This document shows, in pieces, positions 1 to 11,234 of a stretch of 64,000 bases of DNA. Source of the stretch: Mytilus trossulus. Lineage: Eukaryota > Mollusca > Bivalvia > Mytilida > Mytilidae. The stretch lies in assembly GCF_036588685.1 (NCBI RefSeq), contig NC_086386.1:76444682-76508681 (forward strand), in the 5' to 3' direction. Under the pieces are notes generated by a model. The model was not told where the DNA came from. It made no database searches and saw only the letters and a list, made by a program, of their open reading frames with translations. Each line of letters starts with the position of its first letter. The stretch's first letter is position 1. The position numbers were made by a program, and so were the translations under genes.

Positions 1-632
1 TAACTTACATGCAAACTCGAGCTTTATACAATTATATTTATAGTATTTGTCCAAACAATGATCATGACAATAATGGAATGGAAAGGAAATTTTATAATCA
101 AATAAAACTGTTACAGAAACAACAAATATAAATCCCCGAAAATTGGATGCACCAAAAACCGGGACCTACCACACAGCAATGCAAATACATATTCGGTATA
201 ACAATCATATTCGGAATATGACAATGATGGCATTTAAAACGGTACGATACAGTATATAATACAACAAAGACATCAACAATAAATACATGAATGTTGAATG
301 TATAAAATACAGATAGACGTCATATATTCACTCTCGGTATAACAGTCATATTCTGGAATAGGTCACGTTCGGTACCTACACAAGACATACATGTTAAACT
401 ACAATTTAAGAGGTGGTGCAAATGTCATTAGTTAATTTAGACACAGACACATCGTTAAATTGTATAAAACTTAACCAATCACGTATATTAAACATTTTCA
501 ACTATATTTTGTGTATAACTAAAACATTCTATTTATAATGTTTCTCGTATATTTTTGAATTATTATTTCTGATAAGGACGGAACGAATAACAATAACAAT
601 TGATTCTTTTTCAAAGATTAATATCAAATAAA
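1..632. other. Non-coding flank, no gene seen
   Basis: AT-rich sequence with no exon-like frame. A motif of about 20 bp around TCGGTATAACA.TCATATTC occurs twice in the same direction (about 192-215 and 334-357), suggesting an old duplicated repeat. Nothing else supported. Confidence 0.5.
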
Positions 633-634
633 AT

Positions 635-915
635 TAAGAATGGAAATGGGAAATGTGTCAAAAAGACAACAACCCGACCATAGAAAAAACAACAACAGAA
701 GGTCACCAACAGGTCTTCACTGTAGCGAGAAATTCCCGCACCCGGAGGCGTCCTTCAGCTAGACTTAAACAAATATATACTAGTTCAGTGATAATGAACG
801 CCATACTAATTTCCAAAGTGTAACTAAAATTAAAATAATACAAGACTAATAAAGGCCAGAGGCTCCTGACTTGGGACAGGCGCAAACATGCGGCGGGGTT
901 AAACATGTTAAACAA
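635..915 (+). repeat. SINE-like dispersed repeat, family A
   Basis: Begins near GGAAATGTGTCAAAAAGACA and ends in GCGGGGTTAAACATGTTAA. The head recurs in reverse near 44925-44965 (TTGTCTCTTTGACACATTCC) and the tail in reverse at 20670-20735 (ACATGTTTAACCCCGCC...CAGGAGCC). The repeated ends show a dispersed family. A 70-codon frame on the - strand lies wholly inside the repeat and is not a gene. Confidence 0.6.
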
Positions 916-1458
916 TTTTTGTAAAAAAGCAGTGAAAAGGTGAATCTTGTCTTTTTAGTTTTGACATAATCCACGTCCATGACCAAAAATAATGATGATT
1001 GTAATATATTTGACCCAAATCTCTTTCTGAAACTATTGGTTTAAATAGTCCATTTGTCATTCTTTTTGTCTCATTTCCGTACCCTCGTATACTTCTGGAA
1101 CACGTGACGTAATCGTATGATCATGATTCTCCTTTTTTCGAATGTGGCTAGATTGCACACTACACTACAAGTTCCTATGTGTTCATATCCACTTATCTAG
1201 AACCCTTATCCGGTGTTCATGGAACCGGTGCAGAATAATAATTTAAATGTCTTTGCTTAATTTAAGTTTTACTGACATGTGCTTGTGATTTACTCCACGC
1301 AAACAATGTTGCATCACCTTCATAAAAGTATTGATTTAGCTTTTCTTACACTTCTTGGCGATTTTTGTTAATTTTCATAATCGTCTTTCCTTGTCCAAAT
1401 TCGTCTTATTCAAACTCTTATTAATGTCTTCAATCCTTGTTACACAGATATTAAATCG

Positions 1459-1709
1459 ATGCAACTTATTTTGATTATAACATGTATAGAATGGTTGGCA
1501 ATGAAATTTCTAAAATACAAATCACATTTCTACTATTTAGCTGGAGATGGTTGGAACGAAAATAGTACAGTATTTTACATAAATGAATCGGTCACGTGGT
1601 ATTCTGCTAAACAAGCGCACAATAGGGATTGCTTATTTGGAAAGACCGTGGTTAACCGACAACATCTCATTACGGATGTTGCAATATACCTTGATTCAGC
1701 AGACGCCAG
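1459..1709 (+). CDS. Lectin-like gene exon 1 (signal peptide and start of CTLD)
   Basis: ATG at 1459; donor CCAG|GTATGA. Ends with two bases of a split Ser codon. Encodes a hydrophobic leader, then the GWNENSTVFYINESVTWYSA region, which fits strand 1 and helix 1 of a C-type-lectin fold. Two N-glycosylation sites (NST, NES). Confidence 0.65.
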
Positions 1710-4700
1710 GTATGAAATTTAAGAGTAAGAATAAGATTGAGATATCTTCATGGAAACAATTAAAACATAAGCCTATTCAAGATTTAACGGATTGACGATA
1801 AATATTTTTTGCACAAAACATAACAACTCTGTCTTCGTACCATTATGAACATAGTCAGCTTTTTCTACGCGAGAGGGCGAAATCAGCTCCAACTTTCAGG
1901 GATTCATATCGCTTAGTTTTTAGTTTTTAATGTGTATCCCGGTATGCAGAATTTTTAAATTCTATGCGTATGGATGCTTTGAACTTTACTTTGAAACTGA
2001 TTATTTTATTAGTTAGAGGCTTGGGATACCTGATGAGGAAAAGCCTTGGTAGTTAAACCTTAACCGAAACACCTTAAAAAACAACAAATATTTATGATAA
2101 AATATTGAATTGAACAAAATAGATTATGAAATAAAGTCAAATACTAAGAATATGTATTGGTATATATAGGATTGGTTCTGGACTCGTTATATCTCATTCA
2201 TTAAAGTAGTGTTTGGTAGATTGTTGTGATTTGCTGACAGATTATGGGAAAATTAAAAGAGAACAAAATCATTGATTACTGAAATATATTTTTCGTGTTG
2301 GACATCATTTTGGAAAAAGAGTTATAATCATCGATTTTCATTACTGTTTTTATTCATTTCGTTTACTACTGTAACATATCTTCTCTGTCTCAATGTAAAT
2401 GTAGCTTGAGGAACGTTGTTCAGAATATTTTGGCTTGTATATTTAAAATAGGGTTGGGTATGAAACGAATTAAGTTATATGAAAAAGAAGATGTGGTATG
2501 ACTGCCAATGAGACAACTCTCCGAAAGAGACTAAATAACACAAAAATTAACAACTGTAAGTCACCGTACAGCCTTTGACAATGAGTAATGCCTTTACCGC
2601 AAAGTCAGCTGTAAAAAAACCCGAAACGACAAATGTAAATTCAAACGAGAAAACTAACGGCTTTATTTATGTACAAAAATGAGCAAAAAACAAATGTGGA
2701 ACACACATGTATACCTATTTATACAAAAGAGGGACGAAAGATACCAGAGGGAGAGTCAAACTTATAGATAGAAAATAAACTGACAACGCCATGGATAAAA
2801 AGACAAACAGACAAATAGACAAATAATAGTACAGAAGACACAACATAAAAAACTAAAAAACTAAGCACTAAGACGAGCCCCACTAACAAATATACAAGAG
2901 GCTTATTTCATACACGGTTACACGGTTAGTAGTGGTGTTACGTCCCTTTATATTCCATATTAGGTAAAAGGGAGGCTTCGCTCTCACCCCATGTGGAATT
3001 TAATGACCCCATATATACCGTATTAGTTTACTTGAACACTATGTACAAATGTAACTAATAATATGATGTGTTTTTTGGTATTGAAATGTCTGTCTTTTCG
3101 TATTTTTTATGAGTAAAGTTTAAACGATACTTTCATCTGGGTTGGAGCATTCAAATCAGAGCACGATGGTATATTGTATTACTCAGACACATGTGAACCG
3201 GTGAAGGACTACATTGTAAATAAAATAAATTTACCTGCTGTCTCGGGAAACAGAGAATGCCTTTTATATAATATATCGTCAAGAGTCTATTTATATGGTA
3301 ACTGTTTAGATAAACATCCATACGTATGCATATCAAGAGGTAAGTTAATGTGATACATAACACTACAGGAAGAAAACTTTTTGTCGTATTCATCCCCTCC
3401 CAATTTATCTTGGTGATTAATAAATGATGTAAATAAATACAGTGAAAACCACATTGTAAAAATTAACCATGAAAGCAAACAACCTGGCTTGAAATAATAA
3501 TGCCCGTATGTGTATGTCTATTTGCAAATTATGGTGAGGAACTTTGTAAAGATAAGTTTTCTAGGCTTCTTAATTAAACAACAAATATGCAATAGCCACT
3601 TTAAAAAATATGCCTGATAGATATTTTGATTTTATTATGAATTATCAAGATTATTTATTAAATTTTGGCAAAACATTATGACTCTCATAATAAAAACCTC
3701 GGAAAGATGCTTACAAACTTTTCAAAAAATGAATTTCACATATTTTGATTTATACCATTGTTATGCATGTTGCAAACTTATGTTTAGCTGGTTTCAAAAT
3801 TTATAAAACAACCATTTTCCAGTTTCAATTCAAAAACAAAACTACAGAGCATGCAATCTTGACGGACTTTCGATTCCATAATCTTCAAGTAAGCCTTTAC
3901 TTTCTTATTTGGTTTTTTGAATTATGTCTTAAATTAAAAAAAGAAACCAAGTTAGTAATTAGCTGTTAGAATGACCAAAAAATCATTGTTTAGTATTTAC
4001 ATGTAATTTCTAATTTCATCTAGATGTTTACTGCAACATATACAAAACAAATTGCAAGCAAAACATTTTACCAAATCCCTACGTTAATGTAAGTGTACTG
4101 AAAAGATACGCATTTATAAACGGGTTTTAAGATTTACCACTGAATCAATGTCAAAGTATTGTAGAAATAGAAACTGAATTAAGAGAAATTAAAGTCTAAC
4201 ATACCTTTGTTATCGCAATGTGTTAAATTTTGTATGCATCTGCATTATACGTTTTTTTAGGTTGTTTTAAATGTAATATTTACGAGCTTCAGTCAAACGA
4301 CTATAATTTATTGGACAATTGTTTCAATTGCCAGCTGACCAAATCTCGTTTGTTCTTAAACCAAATTACAAAAACAATTATACGGCTATGTAAGGCTTTG
4401 GATATGAATAAGCACCTTCTCTTAGTCAGAGGCCTGTTTAGTGGTTGTCGTTTGTTGGTGTGGTTTATAAGTGTGTTTCGTTTATCGTTATTTATCATGT
4501 TTATATATATTTGACCTGTGGTTGTCATGACAGCACTTTTTTATACTAGTCAATTTGTGGGCTTTAATTATTGCTGTTCGGTGTGAGCCTCCGTTTTGAA
4601 TGCCATACTTTGACCTATAATTGTTAACGTTTTACAAATTTAAACTTGGTGGATAGTTGTCTCATTGGCACTCATACCACATCTTCTTATTTCTAATTAG

Positions 4701-5194
4701 TAAATGTTTTTATTGTATGGAAATAAAGTAGATTTTAACCATACCTAAAAAGTATTAACGTTTACTTATTCATTTTAGAAGGTGGTATAGATCCAACTGC
4801 GTTAAAAACAGCTAATGTGTCGTCTGTTAACATAAATTCACCGTACGTTAAGTCATCTATTAAACTGCATGCATCCTTTGAGATTTGTATGGAATACTGT
4901 GAAGTCAATAGCATGCATTGTTTGGGAGCTCTGTTTAACCACACTGAATCTAATTGCTATCATTATATGGACAAAAACTATGGTGATATGGAGGCAAAAC
5001 ATGAATTCGTGTTTATTACAGCGGAAGATAAAACACAGTTTTATTGGAAATCATGGCAAAGAGGTGTGTATTACCAAAAGCTGTAATGGTTTACTTGTTC
5101 AAAATATAAGCTTCTGAATAATCATTTTCGGGTGTTCCTACAACCAAAGATATAAATAGAAAAAATATATTAAGTTTTACATAATCAAAAGTGC

Positions 5195-5233
<39 letters not shown>

Positions 5234-7820
5234 AAGGAAAATTCACCTAGAAAAAAAGTATAGTGCAAACATAACATAAAATCCGATCTGAGGAAATATG
5301 ATCTTAACAAAAAAAAATATATATTGTTTAAGAAATTTGCTATAAATTCATAGAAACATATTACGCATTTTAGCATTTTGTTTTTTGATAAAGCATACAG
5401 CAATCTATTATTTTGTTTGTTTGGGTTTTTTTTATTTTAGTATACTTTGCTTTCAATCGATTTGGAGGCCCAGTGATAGATCAGAACGAGAATGTATTCG
5501 ATTGTAAGTGTATATTTTTCATATTCGATATTACCGTCGACGTTAGCCTTTCTTAAAAGAAGTGTAAGAGACATCTTGGATATTCAAACTCATGTGTCGA
5601 AATCTCTCAGACAATAATCTTGAATTAAGCGAAGCACGATATAGAAAACTAGCGACTGGGCAAGGAGAACACTAATGAAGAAAACTCTTGGTTTGAACTG
5701 GTTTAATTTATATCGCTTATCGTTTTGTTCAATACATTTATTTGGGTTTTTAGTGCCACCTATTTTTAAAAAGTCATTGGTTTTTGACATAAATGTTTCA
5801 ACATAATGCTAATAAAAAAAGACCACATATATGGTTTATAAAATTACAAATGTTCCATTAATTGTTATCACAATCCCGTCCCTGTTCCACCGAATACTAC
5901 ATACCGAAATAGACTTATTACCAGGTGTGTACTTGCACAACATGTGCCTGCCACATTTAAAATAGGATCAACTTAACTTCCTAGAGCACATGATATCACC
6001 AAATGTAATTAAGCGTGGTTCGTGTTGCTTAGTCTTTAGTTTAATCTGAGTTATGCCTTTGGACTTTTCTTTTTTACAATCACGTTTTCAGTTTATTTTT
6101 ACTGATAAGTTTTAATGTATCTTATTTTTCTTCTGTTTTACTAACTAAGTATTCATTTGTCTAATTCTACTCCACATACAACCATTATGTATAAAACACT
6201 GAAATGATATATATAGTCAACACATACATTAATAACGTCAAACAATTACAAGTACAATGCAACCGATATATTATTTTACTAGAAAAAGTAAATCTGACCA
6301 ACAACAAATAACTACAGCGATCTCAAGACTTGCGACAAGCATATATACAGAATATAGCGTGTTAAACATGAGTGCGATAGTTCATGACATTGATTGTTGT
6401 TGGTGTATATGTGCCGCTTTTATCGATTACAGAAGTAGAACCACTTGGCCACCGCGACACCTTGACATGGAACAATTATGTGATAATACAAAGTGTTATA
6501 AATAGTTGGAAAGCACTAGACTCATCAGAAGGCCACAAAGCAAAACCACAACTGACAAAAAGATGAAGACACAAATTATCGATTTTGGAGTAGTATTCGG
6601 AGATTTGAAAAGATAGTTCTTTTACAATATAGCGATAAGAGTTGGCTATAAAACGTGTTCTTTTTCTGTTCTATTGTCAACCCTGGTGAGACAATTCAAA
6701 TGTGATATCATTGCTTACTTATATGATCCTTTATTAACATCGAGATGTCTTTATGTTTGTGTGTCATTGGGTCGCTATCTTAATCACGTTTATACTATTT
6801 TTCTCCCTTCACTTATGAAAACCGATAGCTATGAAGTACCCATGAGTGATGGCAGTAGCGTTTAACACCGATCAGCTAATCAATAAATCCTGCTTTACTG
6901 TGACCTGTACTGATGTTTAAGTGCTTTTGCCTGTTTCTAAGATAAGGATATATATACGTATTTGAATTTTTTGTAGGCTTTGACGATGGTACTACTGAAA
7001 AGACAAGTAAGTATATATAATTATAGATGGAACGTTCGCGCAAAATAGTATTGATAACAATCACAACCGAGAATAGTCTTTGAAGAAGAGCCCGACCATC
7101 CGAAGAGAAACATTCATGATGGTATACATGAACTTGTTTTGACTATTAGTGAGGCAAAATTATGTAAGCTATACACTAAAAAACGCGGTTTATAATAAAA
7201 CAAAAAGTTTCTGTCGAGGTTAACAGACGACCTCCAGAAGGGGTTTTAGACCGTACAAACTCTATCACAGGCTTTTATCGATATAAGTTCACTGAAGTCG
7301 TAGAAAAAGTGAAGTAAGATATCCAGTGTGAACTTGGAAAACAAAACTCCGATAACAAAAGACAAATACATGGTGAAAAATAATAAAATAAGCAGAACGC
7401 GGTTATGCTTACGTTTTTTATGAAACCATTGACATGAAGCACAATTTTAACATTTTCGTTTTTCATATCTATAATTCTGTTCTTTAAAGTGCTAAAATGG
7501 AATATACTCATTTTAAGAATGTTTAAGGTACACCTTTAAATCTCAACACGTGTACATGTACTTGTGCTACTCCAAAGTCTAGTACAGTCACTATGGACAA
7601 TGTTCAGGATATCACAGCCGAGATAAAGAAAAACCTCTCAATATCAAAGGAAGACTTGTCTGCAACAAAAAGAAAACTGACATGCGCAGAGGATCAACGT
7701 CCATCATCGAAAGCTGTTGGATCTTTAGGAATTACAATTTTAGCGACAGTTGTTTCTGTATTGATGTTGACTGACATTCAGACAATTTATGTTTTCTTGA
7801 TCAAAAAGATAAAAGAATAA
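1459..7820 (+). CDS. C-type-lectin-like / PAN-like single-pass membrane protein (6 exons, gene span)
   Basis: I assembled this gene from splice signals and reading phase. Coding exons are 1459-1709, 3119-3339, 4779-5063, 5441-5503, 6977-7006 and 7528-7820. They total 1143 nt (380 residues plus stop), and every junction keeps phase. Residues 1-15 are hydrophobic (probable signal peptide). About 30-156 form a divergent C-type-lectin-like domain: VTWYSAKQA, then WVGAF, then three Cys in the order REC...GNC...YVC. About 158-252 contain a PAN/apple-like Cys pattern (C-x3-C-x6-C-x10-C) with NHT and NVS glycosylation sites. A Thr/Cys-rich stalk (TCTCTC) follows, then a transmembrane helix near 347-372 and the short cytosolic tail KKIKE. 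Likely a cell-surface recognition protein; ligand unknown. Canonical Ca2+/sugar-binding motifs such as EPN or QPD are not seen, so lectin activity is not implied. An upstream non-coding exon may exist, since a CAG acceptor sits just before the ATG. Confidence 0.72.
2484..2920 (+). repeat. Two dispersed repeats inside intron 1 (SINE family B, then a 'GACAACGCCATGG' repeat)
   Basis: 2484-2700 starts AAGAAGATGTGGTATGACTG and CCAATGAGACAACTCTCC, the head of the commonest short repeat in this window. 2740-2920 (AAATAAACTGACAACGCCATGG...CACAACATAAAAAACTAA) matches 49950-50100 in the same direction, so it is another dispersed family. Confidence 0.65.
3119..3339 (+). CDS. Lectin-like gene exon 2 (CTLD core)
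   Basis: Acceptor GAGTAAAG|T after a T-rich tract; donor AGAG|GTAAGT. Encodes FIWVGAFKS...SDTCEPV...NRECLLYN...LYGNCLD...YVCIS. The WVGA motif and the closing Cys triplet are the strongest evidence for the lectin-like fold. Phase joins exon 1 (AG + T = Ser). Confidence 0.7.
4400..4695 (-). repeat. SINE family B, reverse copy
   Basis: Ends GTTGTCTCATTGGCACTCAT then ACCACATCTTCTTA, the reverse complement of the family-B head. Preceded by CTTTGACCTATAATTGTTAA, also found at 8238 and 20905. Lies in intron 2 of the lectin-like gene; frames overlapping it are repeat-derived. Confidence 0.7.
4779..5063 (+). CDS. Lectin-like gene exon 3 (PAN/apple-like domain)
   Basis: Acceptor CATTTTAG|AA, donor AGAG|GTGTGT. 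Carries ASFEICMEYCEVNSMHCLGA...NHTESNCYHY, a Cys spacing seen in PAN/apple modules, and ends FYWKSWQRG. This is the longest exon and open throughout. Confidence 0.7.
5197..5231. repeat. (GA)n microsatellite
   Basis: About 17 uninterrupted GA units in intron 3 of the lectin-like gene. Confidence 0.95.
5441..5503 (+). CDS. Lectin-like gene exon 4 (short linker)
   Basis: Acceptor TTTATTTTAG|TATACTTT, donor GATT|GTAAGT. Encodes 21 residues (YFAFNRFGGPVIDQNENVFD); phase 1 at both ends. Confidence 0.6.
6977..7006 (+). CDS. Lectin-like gene micro-exon 5
   Basis: A 30-nt exon between TTTTTTGTAG and GTAAGT. Encodes CFDDGTTEKT in the frame required by exons 4 and 6. Such a short exon would be missed by a simple frame search; it is supported by both splice sites and phase only. 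Confidence 0.5.
7528..7820 (+). CDS. Lectin-like gene exon 6 (stalk, transmembrane helix, stop)
   Basis: Acceptor TTTAAG|GTACACC. Encodes NTCTCTCATP, the NVQDITAEIKKNLSISKEDL segment, TKRKLTCAEDQRPSS, then a hydrophobic helix (SLGITILATVVSVLMLTD...YVFLI) and KKIKE stop. I recognise this arrangement as a recurrent C-terminus of bivalve membrane proteins. An AATAAA overlaps the stop codon. Confidence 0.72.
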
Positions 7821-8059
7821 ATATAATTTTACTCGTAAAAAAATTATTATGTAGTTAGATAAACTCGTTCTGGTGGTTTGTATACAATTTGTATGATGAT
7901 ATTCACATTGTACATTTTATTATTCTTACACATGCTGCATATATATAATCAAAATTTATCAAATCCCCTAGTGTTTATCATCATTCCAGATATTGTGAAT
8001 TCAGGACACATTAGTTTACCAATGTTGATATATCGTAAATCTTGACAACAAGCAAAGTC

Positions 8060-8312
8060 AGGAGCCAGGTTCATTGTTTATTGATTGTTGGTGTTGGTAT
8101 TTCTTGTTATGTGAAATATTGATCAGACCGTTGGTTTTCCTGTTTGAACATGATGGACTGTTTTACATTAGTACTTTTGGGAATCTTTTATAGTATGTTC
8201 TTACGTGTGAGTCATTCCGTTGAAAAGTCCGTACTTTGACCTATAGTTGCTAAATGATTGTACAATGTGACTTTCAATGAGAAATGTCCCATTACTACTC
8301 ATACCAAATAAA
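8060..8312 (-). repeat. Decayed SINE family B, reverse copy
   Basis: Contains CCGTACTTTGACCTATAGTTG and a diverged ...CAATGAGAAATGTCCCATTACTACTCATACCA tail, matching the reverse copies at 4400-4695 and 20640-20995 with more substitutions. Confidence 0.55.
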
Positions 8313-8550
8313 CTTAATAATCATATATTTGTTATGAATACCTTAAGTTTTGCATATGCAATAACCTCAAATTTGCCCGGGGCAAAAAAGAGATATCCAT
8401 ATTGTGCCCTGTACCTAATGACGTGACGTCATTGCATCCTGAACGACACGTTTTTAATAAATTGTTTAAGATTTTACCTTTTATGTATCATTAAATTGTT
8501 ATAATTGAACTTTTTTCTCTTTTCTGCAGAACTTAAATATGTGATAAAAA

Positions 8551-8686
8551 GATTATAACATGTCTTTTCCATATTGGCCCGGGTATCATCCCGAGACCCA
8601 TATCGGCCCTCGGCTAAAGCCTCGATGCCGATATGGGAGTCTCGGGATGATACCAGGGCCAATATGGAAAAAGGCATGTTATAATC
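8551..8686. repeat. 136-bp near-perfect hairpin (palindromic element)
   Basis: Left arm GATTATAACATGTCTTTTCC... is the inverted complement of the right arm ...GGAAAAAGGCATGTTATAATC. Internal pairs include CCATATTGGCCCGGGTATCATC with GATGATACCAGGGCCAATATGG and CCATATCGGC with GCCGATATGG. Arms of about 55-60 bp close on a loop around CTCGGCTAAAGCCTCG. A palindromic MITE is most likely. Confidence 0.8.
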
Positions 8687-8849
8687 TATACTTATAAGCA
8701 CTGCATGATGGAACTGTAAAAGGAGCTAGATCCAATGATTTAAAACATACAACCCTCCTCTCCCATACGAATACATACTTAGTAGCAGTATCAGCATCCA
8801 TCAAACATAGTACAGATCAGATGACTATACTCCCAGTCAGCAGACTAAC

Positions 8850-9120
8850 AGTGGGCCAACGTTGGCAAATGGTCGGCCCGTTGGTCGACCGTTGGTGTTG
8901 GCTTCACAACATTGGCCCAACGTTGGCAAATTGTCGGTCCGTTGGTCGCAAGTTTATGTTGGCTGCACAACATTGGCTCAACGTTGGCAAATTGTCGGTC
9001 CGTTGGTCGCAAGTTTATGTTGGCTGCACAACATTGGCCCAACGTTGGCAAATTGTCGGTACATTGGTCACACGTTGGTGTCGGCTGCACAATCTTGGCC
9101 CAACGTTGGTCTGTTGTTGT
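8850..9120. repeat. 61-bp tandem array with palindromic GCCAACGTTGGC core
   Basis: About four and a half units at 61-bp spacing (starts near 8850, 8911, 8972, 9033 and 9092). Each has GGCCCAACGTTGGCAAATTG then TCGGTCCGTTGGTCGCAAG. Open frames of 80-110 codons on both strands here are produced by the repeat (61 is not a multiple of 3, so frames rotate) and are not genes. Confidence 0.85.
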
Positions 9121-9347
9121 AAATTCATATTATTATCTCATGTTGGTTATAAATAATCGGGCAAATGTTGGCATTATGTTAGTAGCAACATAGGGCCGAT
9201 ATGAAATTTTGTTAATAGAATTGATAATATAATATTTTACGCTTTATTTCTCTTGGGAGGCGGATAATTTCTTTTGCAGCAGACTTTATGAAAAGTTAAT
9301 GTTATACCGAAAGTGTTTATCAACTGAAATTACATTTACAACTCTAT

Positions 9348-9376
9348 GTTGGGCCAATGCTGGCCCAACGTTGCGT
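9348..9376. repeat. Isolated GGGCCAAYGCTGGCCCAACG unit
   Basis: A single short occurrence of the same palindromic word family, lying between the arrays at 8850-9120 and 11240-11550. Confidence 0.5.
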
Positions 9377-10560
9377 GGTTATATATTATACTCTATATAT
9401 AAGTCAGGTAAAATTTATACTGGAATATCATTACTGTAATAAAAAAAATGTATATCGTAAACATAGATTGCCTGGTTAAAAATTAAAATTTATTGAAATC
9501 ATTATTTATAATAACTTTATTCATTAAACTTTGTGAAAAATAATAATAGCAATTATTTGCAGAGTACGTGATATTTGATACAGCCAGTCTGTTAATCAAG
9601 CCCATTCTGATAAGGTTGACCATATGTTCGACAAATTTCAAAGATAGTTGCTATGGTAATTAAGTTTATAGGAAATCTGAATGTAATGGGATGGTCACTT
9701 TTGTGATTATTTCCTGTTGTGTATTTGTAAGAAAGCAGCGATACGAAGAAAACAAAAAGAGAAAATCATGTCATCTGAGATTCAAAGAGAAAGATAGTAA
9801 CATGTAAGTTGTAACTTTAAAAAATCTGATATATATATACAATTCAGAATGACAAATACAATATGATTTTTTAATCTTAGGGATGTTGTTAAAAATCTAA
9901 ACATATATTAATTTCTATCATTTTAAAATAATGCTGATCTTGAAGTTTATACGTTTCGGGGGAAATATTTTCTAGATTTTAAATCATTTCAATCCTATTA
10001 ATTATCATGAAATATTTGCCACTGAACATTAGTATCTTCAAACAAATGGTAAAATATATAAATCTATAACCACAACATGTGGTATGATGATTTCTACTTC
10101 ATTAAAATATAAATGAAATTGTTATTTTTTTTGTATTTCTAAATCGCATGCAAACAGAGATACGATATATTTGTGAAACCTAATCATATACACACTTGAA
10201 TGTGTAACAGTGTTTTTATACATGTTATATATCAAATATATAACTGTTCATAAATACACATCTAAATTATTCTTTATATATCATGTATATTACGAATATA
10301 TAAAGCATGATACCGAATTCTGAAATAATAGTAATAAGGGTTTGTTATACCCACAAATCCGTCTAATACTAATGAATTTCTGACCATTAGACAAATAACC
10401 AATATAAAACAAAATGGTTATTTAAGATTTTATTTTGTATTAAATAGTGTTTAAACTATTTAGAATATACATTAATTTATATTACATATCTAGAAGGGAG
10501 ATTACGCACGCATGCATTAGGCAAATACGCAATTTAAGTTTACTTATAACTTTATTACAG

Positions 10561-10763
10561 ATTCGGTTAGAAAAAAACATAGCTGTAAAGAAGAGTCTTC
10601 GGATAAGGAAATAGATGATGCAGCTAAAGATTGGCGGCGCTTAAGCCTTGACAGAGAAGGAGGCAAGAAACAGAGAAGGGAAAAAAAGAATAACAATTAT
10701 AAATTATAATGACACTGTTGAAGTTCAAATTGAGGAGGACACTAATAGCGGTGACGACCAATG
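10561..10763 (+). pseudogene. Candidate terminal exon of a charged cytoplasmic tail, frame disrupted
   Basis: A good acceptor (ACTTTATTACAG|ATTCGG) is followed by an open phase-1 frame reading SVRKKHSCKEESSDKEID, DDAAKDWRRLSLDREGG and KKQRREKKNNNYKL, stop at 10707. In another frame the sequence continues ITIINYNDTVEVQIEED to a stop at 10761-10763. The switch near 10660-10690 looks like one indel in an old exon. The Lys/Glu/Arg-rich content resembles a receptor tail. No upstream partner exon with matching phase was found, so it may be a remnant or belong to an unseen gene. Confidence 0.28.
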
Positions 10764-10934
10764 ATATTAAATTTAAAATAAATACAGTTTCATCTTCTGA
10801 ATTATTAAATTTTCATTCTGGATCTCAGCGGAACCAATACAACTAAAATTACATCTCCGAAAAAACTATTTGTTTGATCGCCTAACCATAAGCCATACGT
10901 CATTTGTTCTGTTAAAGAAAGAAATGAAATTGAT

Positions 10935-11060
10935 ATGAAAAAAGAAGATGTGGTATGATTGCTAATGAGACAACTCTTTACAAGACACCAAATGACACAA
11001 ATTTTATCTGGTCGATCCATCAAACATTGCCAAAGAAATATCTTAGCGTCACACAATAAA
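10935..11060 (+). repeat. SINE family B, forward copy (truncated)
   Basis: AAGAAGATGTGGTATGATTG then AATGAGACAACTCTTTACAAG and CACCAAATGACACAAA. Same head as 2484 and 35498. Confidence 0.65.
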
Positions 11061-11234
11061 TAAAATTAAAGAGGCAAAGTTCATGAAAAAAACAAGAACA
11101 GTAACAACAATGGGTAATACAAAAATACAGAATTGCTACCTTAAACTTTGGCAGTTTGGAATACAAAAAAGATCAAATGCGTTCCGGAGTATTTATCATA
11201 TACAGGTCCTCATGCAGCATCCATTGTAATTTGG

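Noticed and set aside
8821..9193. Four overlapping open frames (81-111 codons) on both strands, with LHNIGPTLANCRSVG-like repeats
   Set aside because: Every frame reads the same 61-bp tandem array; the peptides are translations of the repeat in different phases.
9732..9806. Exon-like block KQRYEENKKRKSCHLRF with a GTAAGT donor, possible partner of the 10561 exon
   Set aside because: It ends in phase 2 whereas the 10561 frame needs phase 1; joining them gives an immediate stop.
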